A DNA stretch of 64,000 bases from Mimachlamys varia (lineage: Eukaryota; Mollusca; Bivalvia; Pectinida; Pectinidae): contig OX392545.1 in the NCBI GenBank assembly GCA_947623455.1, forward strand, positions 24,069,001 to 24,133,000, given 5' to 3'. Shown in pieces: positions 46,859 through 57,433 of this stretch; position 1 is the first letter of the stretch, and the number at the start of each line of letters is the position of its first letter. The translations under genes and the position numbers were made by a program. The notes below the pieces were generated by a model. That model ran no database searches. It was not told the DNA's origin and saw nothing but the letters and a program-made list of their open reading frames with translations.

Positions 46859-46989
46859 ATACTAAAGTCAGGTTACGCTGAATCCGGCTTTCCCTGTCGC
46901 TCTCTACTCATCAGTTTCCGACAACGTTCTACACTGGAGATAGACCGCTTCCTGACTCCGACGCCTCGCTGTCGTACCTGTCTGTACAG
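46859..46989 (+). CDS. Candidate internal exon, 131 bp, unknown gene
   Basis: A locally GC-rich block is bounded by an acceptor (ttgatttttacag, ending 46858) and a near-perfect donor (CAG|GTAAGT at 46989/46990). One plus frame is open across all 43 codons; the other two have early stops. Predicted residues include LKSGYAESGFPCRS and STLEIDRFLTPTPRC. The antisense frame is also open until TAA at 46873 and would read as a basic C-terminus (VRQRGVGVRKRSISS), so strand is not certain. The donor favours plus. No homology recognised. Confidence 0.35.
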
Positions 46990-46994
46990 GTAAG

Positions 46995-47740
46995 TGTTTA
47001 CCTGTCCAATGTTTTAATTGCTTTGTGTACTTTGTTTAAATGCCGAAACACGTGATTGATATTAAGTAAAACTGATTTACAGAAGTTGATTAATATGTTA
47101 GTATTGGCTGTACACGTGCTGACTTCCGTAGTGTGCTCGGGCATTACCATAACATACAGTATATACTGTATGATCAGCATCCATCAAATAGACACACATA
47201 TGTGAATTTGTGAATACACTTGCGTAGCTATAAAGATTGATCGGTTGGTGAAATCTTCGTGTTTCTTCTCTTTTCATACACTTATTCAATAAATTACACT
47301 TTTCGATCTCTATCATCGCAAGCTCCATGTTTTCTCAAGAAAACAAACTTGCAGAGTATGAATGGAGTTCACATTTTGATGAAAAGTCGTTTACTTATAG
47401 GTCAATGTAGAGCGTACGAGTTGTACCTGCTGACCCCATTGCATGATCATAAGAGGCGATTTAATTTTGAATCTTATCTTTTCCGTTCTTTCTAAACAGT
47501 TATACCCTTCCTTATAATTTCTTTGGCACTACAATGTACCTCACTTTTGGCCATGAATTGAGCATTTGTCCTGTGAACTTTTGGTCCTTTTTCCTGCGCG
47601 AGGCACACCTGCGTCTCTAAAGATGGCAGTTTGAGATCACTTTATACAAGTAAAAGTTCCGGACTATCGTAAGGACGCTTGTACGAACATATCGTAGACT
47701 CCAAAACACACACTCATATAGCATACAATGGGAGGCCGTC
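46995..47740. other. Unique stretch, possible intron
   Basis: It would be intronic if the exon at 46859-46989 is real. No further exon with convincing splice signals was found. Confidence 0.3.
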
Positions 47741-47744
47741 TATA

Positions 47745-48005
47745 AATGAACTAAGTTGTTGATAGGATGTACAAAAAATAAACCCAAACCAACCCAATAT
47801 TTACAGGGTGGATATCGTCGATGAAGCAAAGTACGCTTACCCTTCCTGAACACCTGGTCTGAATTATCTTGTACCTTTGCAAGGGTCTTCGCGTAAATAT
47901 TTCCTTTGTTCATATTTTGTACCTACATTGTAGTTAATTTAATTGTGAGTTCGATGTATGGCTTTGCTGCCACGTTGATATTCCTGATTTGATTTGCTTC
48001 CACGA
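47745..48005 (+). mobile_element. SINE tail scrap followed by family A copy 17
   Basis: 47755-47795 has 'gttgttgataggatgtacaa' and 'aaataaacccaaacc', like the family S tail. Family A follows: 'tttacagggtggatatcgtc', 'gatgaagcaaagtacgctta', 'cctgaacacctggtctgaat', 'caagggtcttcgcgtaaata', ending near 47990. Confidence 0.65.
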
Positions 48006-48419
48006 CGAATCCTTCTTTAATACTCCAGCCCTATCCACAGACACACTATATAATCTACTATAAGTGTAGTAGAATGATGCGTCCGAATTGCTTTTTGATT
48101 ATCATTATGTGATCAAATGTACGGCAATTAATTATTTCTGTTTCAATTATCAAATATATACAATTTGCAACATAAAACTACTGTATGGCGTCATCCTATT
48201 TCTAAAATGACACAAAGACATAAAATAGGGGTTGTCAAGATACGTGAAAAGTATTTTACATAAAGTAAGGCATTTCGATTTTTTAACTTCGAAAACTTTT
48301 GAGAAATATCCTCTTCGAAGGTTTGAGGGAAACATATAACCAAGTGCTAAACCTTTATTTCGGAAATACCCTACATGTATATAATGGAGTACATGTTTTG
48401 CGACCCAAACATATAAATA

Positions 48420-49440
48420 AGAGAATCCCGAAGCGTTAACAAAACCATATCCAAACTCAAAATCGGTTAAACCAGGGGCAAAATATGAACAAAGGAAAGA
48501 TTTACATGGAGACTCTTGTAAAAGTACAAGATAATTAGACCAGGGGTTCCGAATGGGTAAGCGTCTTTTTCTTCATCGACGACACCCGCCATATAGATCT
48601 TTGTCACATCCATATAAACATCAAGTTCTCAAAATGAGAACTGAGTATCATTGTCAGTAATAATAAGTAAACACACTAATGAGCATACTCAAAAACGTCA
48701 ATCTTCATATCACTTAAAGATACAGAATATTTCTCAATGAGACAAAAATGGCGAGCATAAAACTTGTACATTGTTCTGATCTACCTACATCTCTCGAATC
48801 CTTGTGTTGTTAGTATGTTTGTCAGCAGTCGACATCAATCACGAAAATCCCGATATTTAGAGCAAGCCCTTGAATATCGAATCAACTGCGACATGTAAAC
48901 ACCATAGGTTGGAGAAGAAGGAATGTTGCTATCAAGAAATGGAAAGTTCACGATCGGAAAATTGAAATCATCACGTTTATCGTATAGCTAAGTAGTAAGC
49001 TGTCCATGGTGGTCGTTGTTTAAGTAGAGATCGAAGTAAGGAGCTGATGTAGAAGAGTCTGTTGTGTCCTTTATTTCAAGTTCAGAAGGGTATATACGAT
49101 CGACATGGTCAGCAAACGTCTTGTTTATAGACGACATAACGTCGATATATCTGAAAGTGAAATTAAAAGATTTGGCAAGGTTTTTGTTACCAGTCCTGAT
49201 TAGCTCTTCCACAAATTCCGCCTCATATGAAAACAAAAACAAGTCAGATAAGAGTGGGACACAGTTTGTTCCCATGGGAATACCAACAGTCTGCTGGAAA
49301 ATATTTCTTTCAAACTCAACAAAAAATATTGTCGACCAGGAATTCAATCATTCCTATTATATCTTCTTCAGTATATTTCCAACAACTAAATTTTCGTGGT
49401 GTGTTAATTATCACGTCATGCCAGCGTATTGAGTAACAAA
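48420..49440 (-). mobile_element. Family A element, copy 18: longest copy, RT end plus 3' region
   Basis: On the minus strand it begins within an RT gene at about 49440 and ends at 'gggattctcttatt' near 48420. The coding part (49440 to about 48690) merges without a break into the sequence that defines family A elsewhere. This copy therefore shows that the dispersed repeat is the 3' end of an RT-encoding element. Other copies are truncated at their 5' side, as expected from incomplete reverse transcription. It is head-to-head with copy 19 at 49497. Confidence 0.85.
48690..49440 (-). pseudogene. Reverse transcriptase pseudogene fragment (possibly Penelope-like)
   Basis: The longest frame (49347-48988, 119 codons) has QQTVGIPMGTNC followed by LLSDLFLFSYEAEFVEEL, then FNFTFRYIDVMSSIN. 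In active relatives the segment after YID continues with a second aspartate (YIDD), which is lost here. A frameshift in a T-run near 49323 separates it from the upstream MIEFLVDNIF frame. A stop after GQLTT precedes more recognisable sequence (FNFPIVNFPFL, SQLIRYSRACSKYRDF). RTs with GIPMGTNC and RYIDD are familiar from animal genomes. Penelope-like assignment is my inference. Dead copy. Confidence 0.75.
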
Positions 49441-49496
49441 TGTCAGCATATGTTATAGGGGTTTAATATGTTTGTTAAATATCACTGCTTCTTTTT

Positions 49497-49925
49497 ATCA
49501 AGATTTGAGAGATGGAGGTTGATGAAGACTATGGGCATGTTTTTAGTCGCCATTTTGATTTCATCGATAAATATTCTGTATCTTTGTGTGATATGAAGAT
49601 GGACGTTTTTGAGTTTGCTCATTAGTTTGCTTACTTGTTGTGATGACAATGATAACTCGGTTCTCATTTTGAGAATTGATGTTTATTTGGATATGACCAA
49701 GATTTACATGGTGGGTGTCGTCGATAAAGAAAAAGACGCTTACTCTTCCGGGACACCTGGTCTTATTTTCTTGTACGTTAACGAGGGTCTCCATGTAAAT
49801 TTTCCTATTTTGCACATAATTTAATCGATTTTGAGTTCGAGTTTTGTCGATGTTTTGGTATTCTTTTTTTCAAAAACGAGTATTATAAACAATATAAAAG
49901 CTACGTTTCTTACAATATGTTTATT
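49497..49925 (+). mobile_element. Family A element, copy 19 (extended 3' end)
   Basis: It starts in RT coding sequence ('gagagatggaggttgatgaa'), passes 'gtcgccattttgatttcatc', 'gatatgaagatggacgtttt', the stop, and the full 3' region, then continues past the normal end into 'cgagtattataaacaatata' and 'gctacgtttcttaca', shared with the 10020 copy. It is the best-preserved plus-strand copy. Confidence 0.85.
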
Positions 49926-50269
49926 TACATTCCGGCTTTGAAGTTCATAATCTCGACTCGAATATTGCTTGTCATATCGTTCTGAGGATGATATTTTTTA
50001 GTTAACGTAATTGACCCCGGTAAATATCGCCTCCCCCCTAGAATCAAGCTCATATACAGTTTAATCCTATGTATGTCAACATACTGTAGTTCACCCCTTA
50101 CTTACAATACTGAGATAGAGGATATCAGTTGGTTTAAAACACTTGATGTTTCCAAAACAGTTAATAGTTTAAAAATCGAAAAAATAGTTGCACTGACACG
50201 AGTAGATGTGTACATCACACTAGTACGGGTAGATTTACTTTCAAATTGTACATTTTACTGGTAAATTTT

Positions 50270-52620
50270 ATTTGTATAGTGTACTTGTAGATGTACTTGT
50301 GCATTGTACTAGTACGGGTAAATTAACTTGTACATTGTACTAATACATTATTTGTACGGGTATATTAACTTGTACATTGTACTACAGTACGGGTATATGA
50401 ACTTGTATATTGTACTACAGTACGGATATATGAACTTGTATATTGTACTAGTACGGGTATATTAACTTGTACATTGTACATTGTACATGTACTAGTATAT
50501 GTATATTAACTTGTACATTGTACTAATACATTATTTGTACGGGTATATTAACTTGTACATTGTACTACAGTACGGATATATTAACTTGTACATTGTACTA
50601 CAGTACGGGTATATTAACTTGTACATTGTACTACAGTACGGGTATATGAACTTGTACATTGTAGTACAGTACGGATATATGAACTTGTATATTGTACTAC
50701 AGTACGGATATATTAACTTGTACATTGTACTACAGTACGGGTATATGAACTTGTACATTGTAGTACAGTACGGATATATTAACTTGTACATTGTACTACA
50801 GTACGGGTATATTAACTTGTACATTGTACTACAGTACGGGTATATTAACTTGTACATTGTACTACAGTGCGGTACATTAACTTGTACATTGTACTACAGT
50901 ACGGATATATGAACTTGTATATTGTACTACAGTACGGATATATTAACTTGTACATTGTACTACAGTACAGGTATATTAACTTGTACATTGTACTACAGTA
51001 CGGTACATTAACTTGTACATTGTACTACAGTACGGGTATATTAACTTGTACATTGTACTACAGTACGGTACATTAACTTGTACATTGTACTACAGTACGG
51101 GTATATTAACTTGTACATTGTACTACAGTACGGATATATTAACTTGTACATTGTACTACAGTACAGGTATATTAACTTGTACATTGTACTACAGTACGGG
51201 TATATTAACTTGTACATTGTACTACAGTACGGGTATATTAACTTGTATATTGTACTACAGTACGGGTATATTAACTTGTATATTGTACTACAGTACGGGT
51301 ATATTAACTTGTATATTGTACTACAGTACGGGTATATTAACTTGTATATTGTACTACAGTACGGGTATATTAACTTGTATATTGTACTACAGTACGGGTA
51401 TATTAACTTGTACATTGTACTACAGTACGGGTATATTAACTTGTACATTGTACTACAGTACGGGTATATTAACTTGTACATTGTACTACAGTACGGATAT
51501 ATGAACTTGTATATTGTACTACAGTACGGATATATTAACTTGTACATTGTACTACAGTACAGGTATATTAACTTGTACATTGTACTACAGTACAGGTATA
51601 TTAACTTGTACATTGTTATACAGTACCGGTGCCGGTATATTAACGTGAACAATGTACTACTACGGGTACATTAACTTGTACATTGTACTACAGTACGGAT
51701 ATATTAACTTGTACAGTGTACAACAGTACGGGTATATTAACTTGTATATTGTACTACAGTACGGATATATTGACTTGCACATTGTACTACTACGGTTATA
51801 TTAACTTGTATATTGTACTACAGTACGGGTATATTAACTTGTACATTGTACTACAGTACGGGTATATTAACTTGTACATTGTACTACAGTACGGGTATAT
51901 TAACTTGTATATTGTACTACAGTACGGGTATATTAACTTGTACATTGTACTACAGTACGGGTATATTAACTTGTACATTGTACTACAGTACGAGTATATT
52001 AACTTGTACATTGTACTACAGTACGGGTATATTAACTTGTACATTGTACTACAGTACAGGTATATTAACTTGTACATTGTACTACAGTACGGGTATATTA
52101 ACTTGTACATTGTACTACAGTACGGGTATATTAACTTGAACAATGTACTACAGTACGGGTATATTAACTTGTACATTGTACTACAGTACAGGTATATTAA
52201 CTTGTACATTGTACTACAGTACGGGTATATTAACTTGAACAATGTACTACAGTACAGGTATATTAACTTGTACATTGTACTACAGTACGGGTATATTAAC
52301 TTGTACATTGTACTACCGTACGGGTATATTAACTTGTACATTGTACTACAGTACGGATATATTAACTTGTACAGTGTACAACAGTGCGGGTAAATTGACT
52401 TCTACATTGTACTACAGTACGGATATATTAATTTGAACGATGTTCTACTACGGGTATATTAACTTGTACATTGTACTCGTATGGGTATATTAACTTGTAC
52501 ATTGTACTACAGTACGGGTACATTTACTTGTATATTGGTATTACAGTACGGGTAGATTAACTTGTACATTGTACAAGTACATTAATTGTACGGGTATATT
52601 TACTTGTATATTCTATTGAT
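50270..52620. repeat. 33-bp minisatellite array, about 70 units
   Basis: The unit is 'cagtacgggtatattaactt' plus 'gtacattgtacta' (33 bp) with three GTAC tetramers and an internal GTACA/TGTAC inverted repeat. Variants: gggtat/ggatat, attaac/atgaac, tacatt/tatatt. The left flank (50150-50530) and right flank (52400-52620) contain irregular, longer units. Because 33 is a multiple of 3, several frames on both strands stay open and give repetitive 11-residue peptides (YGYINLYIVLQ and others). These are by-products. Confidence 0.97.
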
Positions 52621-52749
52621 ACCGGTAGATATTACAGTCTGCTGACATGTATCGTGTACGCCCTCTACCGGTGATCTGAAGACTTAATAATGTAACTGAC
52701 GGAAAACCTAACGATGTTGATGCATTTTGTGGGACTCTTCTTATAGGGT

Positions 52750-53056
52750 CGGTTAGTTTTTCAACCAATGACAACGCGGGTTTTATACCATAGCCTCACT
52801 ACCCCGGTAGCTATCTAAATTACTCTACACATCATATATGTCTGTCAGTCCTAACAGAAGTGTCAGCAGCCATGTTGCTGGTGACGTATGTGTCTGATGT
52901 GAGCGCCTCTAGCGGCGAACCCTGTGTAAAAGTACATATATTTGTGGACTGCGACCATCTTCTCTCACAAGACTCGGTCGTGATCACTCCATCACTCCTG
53001 ACCAGACGTTTTTGTGTTACTGCGCTGTAGTGATTTAACGTATATTTACATGCCTG
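52750..53056 (+). promoter_or_regulatory. Promoter-like segment and candidate first exon
   Basis: A CCAAT box (52765-52769) and a TATA-like 'ttttatacc' (52781) precede a 50% GC segment that ends at a strong donor (CTG|GTAAGT, 53056/53057). Within it a Kozak-like 'gcagccATGt' at 52872 opens a 52-codon frame (to 53030). The configuration suggests a 5' exon, coding or untranslated, transcribed rightward. No downstream exon was identified; the GC-rich array follows immediately. Confidence 0.3.
52872..53030 (+). CDS. Short ORF, 52 aa, unknown
   Basis: ATG in 'cagccATGttg', stop TAG. Residues include MLLVTYVSDVSASSGEPC, VKVHIFVDCDHLLSQDS and TPSLLTRRFC. The composition is protein-like and the N-terminus is mildly hydrophobic, but the antisense strand is also open over this segment (53065-52832), so base composition alone could explain it. 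No family recognised. If real it would be a short peptide or an upstream ORF in a leader exon. Confidence 0.25.
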   Translation: MLLVTYVSDVSASSGEPCVKVHIFVDCDHLLSQDSVVITPSLLTRRFCVTAL

Positions 53057-53137
53057 GTAAGTCACGATAAAAGGAGTTTTAATGCTACATAACGAGGTCT
53101 CGTGTTTCTGTTACATAATGTACATTTGGAGACTAAC

Positions 53138-53735
53138 AAGATGGTGGGGCGCAGTGGCCGAGTGTTTATGACGTAAGGGACGATTGGTTATCGCGCAGCG
53201 GCCGCGTGGTTATGGCGCAGTGGGCGCGTGGTTATGAAATATTGTCGCGTGGTTATGGCGCAGTGGCGGCGTGGTTATGGCGCAGCGGCCGCGTGGTTAT
53301 CGCGCAGCGGCCGCGTGGTTATGGCGCAGCGGGCGCGTGGTTATGAAATATTGTCGCGTGGTTATGGCGCAGTGGCGGCGTGGTTATGGCGCAGCGGCCG
53401 CGTGGTTATCGCGCAGCGGCCGCGTGGTTATGGCGCAGTGGGCGCGTGGTTATGAAATATTGGTCGCGTGGTTATGGCGCAGTGGCGGCGTGGTTATTGC
53501 GCAGTGGCGGCGTGGTTATGGCGCAGTCCTATTGGTTATGGCGGCGTAGTGGGCGGGTGGTTATGACGTATCGGTCTCGTGGTTATCGCGCAGTGGGCGC
53601 GTGGTTATTATATATTGGCCGCGTGGTTAAGGCGCAGTGGCGCGTGGTTATGGCGCAGTGGCCGATAAGTGATGGCGTAGTGGTGGAGTGGTTATGGCGT
53701 AGTGGTCGAGAGGTTATGGCGTAGTGGTCGGGTGG
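53138..53735 (+). repeat. 22-bp GC-rich tandem array with 109-bp higher-order unit
   Basis: The subunit is 'cgtggttatggcgcagtggc' plus 2 bp. 'gttatgaaatattg' recurs at 53231, 53340 and 53449, giving a 109 bp higher-order unit of five subunits. It is CpG-dense and contains NotI-type GCGGCCGC sites, in sharp contrast to the AT-rich surroundings. Edge units read 'gcagtggccgagtgtttatg' and 'gtagtggtggagtggttatg', very like the SINE A-box segment 'ggtggccgagtggttaagg'. The open frames it contains are repetition by-products. Confidence 0.95.
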
Positions 53736-53814
53736 TTACATATGTATATGACTTCGTTTGATCTCTCATAACAGGCCAATATTACGGCCAAGATCTCGTT
53801 GGCAAATATTCAGT

Positions 53815-54095
53815 ATTTTTTTCTGTGAATCGAAGGAGGAAGTTTTTGAATATGCTCAATAATATGGCACATTATTGTGATTGAAAAATATCTTTGCTCT
53901 CATTTTTAGGTCGTAACATGTATTTGGTTGCTGCCTCGAAGGGAACGCTTACCTTTCCAGAACACCTGTTTTTTTTATTATTGGTACATTCTCATAGGTC
54001 TCTTCCATTTGTTCATATTTCGCTCCTAGTTTAATCAATTTTTTTGTTCGAACTATTGTTTTTGTGACTCTACGGAATTCTGTGATTAATTATTT
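53815..54095 (+). mobile_element. Family A retroelement 3' end, copy 20
   Basis: In order: 'tttttgaatatgctcaataa', 'ttgctctcatttttagg', 'gcctcgaagggaacgcttac', 'tttccagaacacctg', 'ttgttcatatttcgctccta', 'gtttaatcaattttt', 'tacggaattctgtga'. Moderately diverged plus-strand copy. Confidence 0.7.
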
Positions 54096-54745
54096 ATTTA
54101 GCTATTACAAAGGCATTCAACTCTATCCAGAATCACCTACTGTTACAAGTAGCATGCTACAGCTGAAGTATAAGGTGGCAGTGTACAGTAGGATTATTTG
54201 GCCATGGGTGATATTTTTGTACAATGAATAAACCCTATAATATTATGTGTATCAAAATCTAAAAATAAAATAAGCAGTAAAATTGGCACGAACATGATAA
54301 AGTTTACTTTGTGGGCTTCACATTTGAAAAAAGAAAGAAGAGTAAATTTGGTTAGAGATTAACATGTTGGCCTCTGCGAAACTGGTGTCTAATTTTGGGT
54401 TAAAAATAGCGTTTTTTTGCCTTTTTTGGTTATTTTTGATGTGGTTACTATGGTTTTCACACAAGTAGAATACATAGAAAAAACAAGTTTATACACTTCT
54501 AATTTCTTTATTTGTATTGGAAATAGCATGTCGTTCACAGACATATATAACATGTTTATTTGGTTTTGTAAGGTCATAATTCTTTTTTATTTTCTGAGAC
54601 ATAGGGCTTTTTTCAGAATCAATTGATTTTACTGTAATTTGCTACCTAAACATCATACATATCAAACTAAAAATGATACGTAAGACGACACCATTTAAGT
54701 GTTGTTGTTTTTAATATGGTCGTGTCGCTTTGTCTCCTTCTCAAG
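54096..54745. other. Unique AT-rich stretch
   Basis: Featureless apart from overlapping chance open frames on both strands near 54390-54626. Confidence 0.35.
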
Positions 54746-54748
54746 TTT

Positions 54749-56405
54749 TAGGTGCCCCTACATTCTACCACTAGTCCTCCACCTCTATGTTAAAGTGGCC
54801 GAGTGTTTAAGGTGTCCGATATTCTACCACTAGCCCTCCACCTCTTTGTTACGGTGGCCGAGTGGTTATGGTGTCCGACATTCTACCACTAGCCCTCCAC
54901 CTCTTTGTTACGGTGGCCGAGTGGTAAAGGTGTTCTGACATTCTACCACTAGCCCCCACCTCTATGTTATGGTGACTGAGTGGTTAAGGTGTCCGACATT
55001 CTACCACTAGCCCTTCATCTCTATCTGAAGGTGGCCGAGTGGTTAAGGTGTTCCGACATTCTACCCCTAGCCCCCACCTCTATGTTACGGTGGCCGAGTG
55101 GTTAAGGTGTCCGACATTCTACCCCTAGCCCTCCACCTCTATGTTACGGTGGCCGAGTGGTTAAGGTGTCCGACATTCTACCCCTAGCCCTCCACCTCTA
55201 TGTTACGGTGGCCGAGTGGTTAAGGTGTCCCGACATTCTACCCCTAGCCCTCCATCTCTATGTTATGGTGACTGAGTGGTTAAGGTGTCCCGACATTCTA
55301 CCACTAACCCTCCATCTCTATGTTATGGTGGCCGAGTGGTTAAGGTGTCCCGACATTCTACCACTAACCCTCCATCTCTATGTTATGGTGACTGAGTGGT
55401 TAAGGTGTCCCGACATTCTACCACTAGCCCTCCATCTCTATGCTATGGTGGCTGAGTTGATAAGGTGTCCGACATTCTACAACTAGTCCTCCACCATTGT
55501 GTTACGGTGGCCGAGTGGTAAAGGTGTCCGACATTCTAACACTAGTCCTCCAACTCTGGGTACCGGTGGCTGAGTGGTTAAGATGTCCGACAGTCTACCA
55601 CTAGCCCTCCGCCTCTGTGTAACGGTGGCCGAGTGGTTAAGGTGTCCGACAGTCTACCACTAGTCCTCCACCTCATGGTTATGGTGGCCGAGTAGTTAAG
55701 GTGTCCGACATTCTACCACTAGCCCTCCACCTCTGGGCCGCGGTGGCCGAGAGAGTAAGCTGTCCCGACATTCTACCACTAGTCCTCCACCTTTGGGCCG
55801 CTGTGGCCGAGTGAGTAAGCTGTGCCGACAGTCTACCACTAGCACTCCAACTCTATGTAACGGTGGCCGAGTGGGTAAGGTGTCCCGACATTCTACCACT
55901 AGCCCTTCATCTCTACGTTATGGTGGCTGAGTGGTTAAGGTGTCCCGTCATTCTACTACTAGCCCGCCATCTCTACGTTATGGTTGCTGAGTTGTAAAGG
56001 TGTCCCGACATTCTACCACTAGTCCTCCACCTCTGTGTTACGGTGGCCGAGTGGGTAAGGTTTACATTCTACCACTAGCCTTCCACCTCTATGTTACGGT
56101 GGTCGAGTGGTTAAGGTGTTCCGACATTCTACCATTAGCCCTCCACCTCTTTGTTACGGTGGCCGAGTGGTTAAGGTGTCCCTACATTCTACCACTAGCC
56201 ATCCACCTCTGGGTTATGGTGGCCGAGTTGTTAAGGTGTTCCGACATTCTACCACTAGCCATCCACCTCTGGGTTATGGTGGCCGAGTTGTTAAGGTGTT
56301 CCGACATTCTACCACTAGCCATCCACCTCTGGGTTATGGTGGCCGAGTTGTTAAGGTGTTTTGACATTCTACCACTAGCCTTCCACCTCTGGGTTACTGT
56401 TGCCG
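54749..56405 (+). repeat. 61-bp tandem array of a tRNA-Ser-like SINE head, about 27 units
   Basis: Each unit reads 'ggtggccgagtggttaagg', then 'tgtccgacattctaccacta', then 'gccctccacctctatgttac'. It equals the first 60 or so bases of the SINE at 5877-6103, up to but excluding the B box. Each unit therefore carries a good A box and no B box. Units differ mainly by g/c/t changes, an extra base before 'cgacattct' and the last 6-8 bases. The repeated MVAEWLRCPDILPL-type peptides are by-products. Confidence 0.95.
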
Positions 56406-56565
56406 AGTGATTAAGGTATTCCAAGACCAACGTTGGGCTATTGCCAACGGTAGGTCGATGATTTTCCCCGAGTACTCTGGCTTTCCTCCATCTCCAAACC
56501 TGACACGTACTCAAATGACCCTGGCTGTTAATAGGGCGTAAAACAAAATAAAACTAAACCAAAAC
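56400..56565 (+). mobile_element. SINE body and tail terminating the 61-bp array
   Basis: The last head unit ('gccgagtgattaaggtattc') runs directly into SINE body: 'ccaacggtaggtcgatgatt', 'gagtactctggctttcctcc', 'atctccaaacctgacacgta', 'ctgttaatagggcgtaaaac' and an A-rich end. The B-box segment is deleted or rearranged at 56420-56440. The array is thus a SINE whose 5' part has been multiplied. Confidence 0.8.
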
Positions 56566-56934
56566 CCAACCTTGTCATGTTGTCCCCTTGCCGCTGTTCG
56601 AAACCACAACTTGATATCAGACGACACTTCGAGATGGCCGTAATCAACCACCATATGTTGCCTGGTCTTGCTAATTCCATTTGTACGTTTATAGTTTCCA
56701 TATTTACACCCCTCCCTTCTTGTGCTTAGTAAACTCTGACTGCGAATATATTAGCGTATACGCAAAGAAAAAATATGGCGTCATTCACGCTTCAGAACAA
56801 TAATTACTCGCTGACAGCATTGTTTGGTTCCTTCAAGATTTTGAAACATGGAACATATACGGAATCAATTTCGCATGTTTATACAATGAATGGTTTCTAG
56901 CAAACTTTTGGTTTCAAATGATGCGCTTTCGAAA

Positions 56935-57010
56935 TTCTTTGACGATAACGCAAACATGGCGCCGCCCTTCAGTTGTGACGTGCGACGTCGGACCGAGTCA
57001 CAACCAGATC
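56935..57010. promoter_or_regulatory. CpG-rich promoter-like island
   Basis: This short GC-rich segment holds 'catggcgccgccc' and 'tgacgtgcgacgtcgg' (CRE/UPRE-type). Both strands start short ATG frames here: plus 56956 (MAPPFSCDVRRRTES...) and minus 56957 (MFALSSKNFESASFETK..., 31 codons). A bidirectional start is possible, but no splice-linked exon was found. Confidence 0.25.
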
Positions 57011-57306
57011 ACTGTGTCAGTGCGTGAACATAACGATCGTTTGAAATAAAAAAAAGATAAGTTCGAAGTGCTATCAATATTATTTAATAACAGATTTTCA
57101 AATACTGTTTTAGAGAAAACTAGCGTTTTTCACTGCATTGGGTGTATTTTATAAACTTACCAATATATCGATGAAGATTCAGCGGAACTATGTTATTTAA
57201 GCAACCACTGCAATCGTAGTTACCATCGTAGCAAACCGCTTCGAATGTGTTTTTCTTCGTATAACACTTTAAAATTAATAATGATGTAAATATTAGGATT
57301 TTACTT

Positions 57307-57433
57307 CATTTTGACTGCGTGTACAGTAGTATGCCCGCAGTTTGAAACGAACATATTCACTAACGCGCACCATAGAATATGTTCGTTGCCAACTGAGGGC
57401 ATACTAGCGTATTGTATACGCAGTCAAAATGAG
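57307..57433. repeat. Foldback element, about 60-bp arms
   Basis: Left arm 57307-57359 and right arm 57372-57433 are reverse complements with a 6-bp indel ('cattttgactgcgt' with 'acgcagtcaaaatg', 'gtatgccc' with 'gggcatac', 'cgaacatattc' with 'gaatatgttcg'). The loop is 'actaacgcgcac'. The centre resembles the foldback at 60636-61068. Confidence 0.8.

Noticed and set aside
50499..52436. Tandem-repeat protein of 11-residue units (YINLYIVLQYG)
   Set aside because: The unit is 33 bp, so openness is automatic in several frames on both strands. No initiation, signal or flanking unique coding sequence.
53228..53724. G/R/W/A-rich open frames in the GC-rich array
   Set aside because: By-product of 22-bp repetition in a stop-poor GC-rich sequence. 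Three frames overlap.
55157..56410. Repeated 'LPLALHLYVMVAEWLRCPDI' peptide gene
   Set aside because: It is the 61-bp SINE-head array translated. Period and variants follow the DNA unit, not codons.
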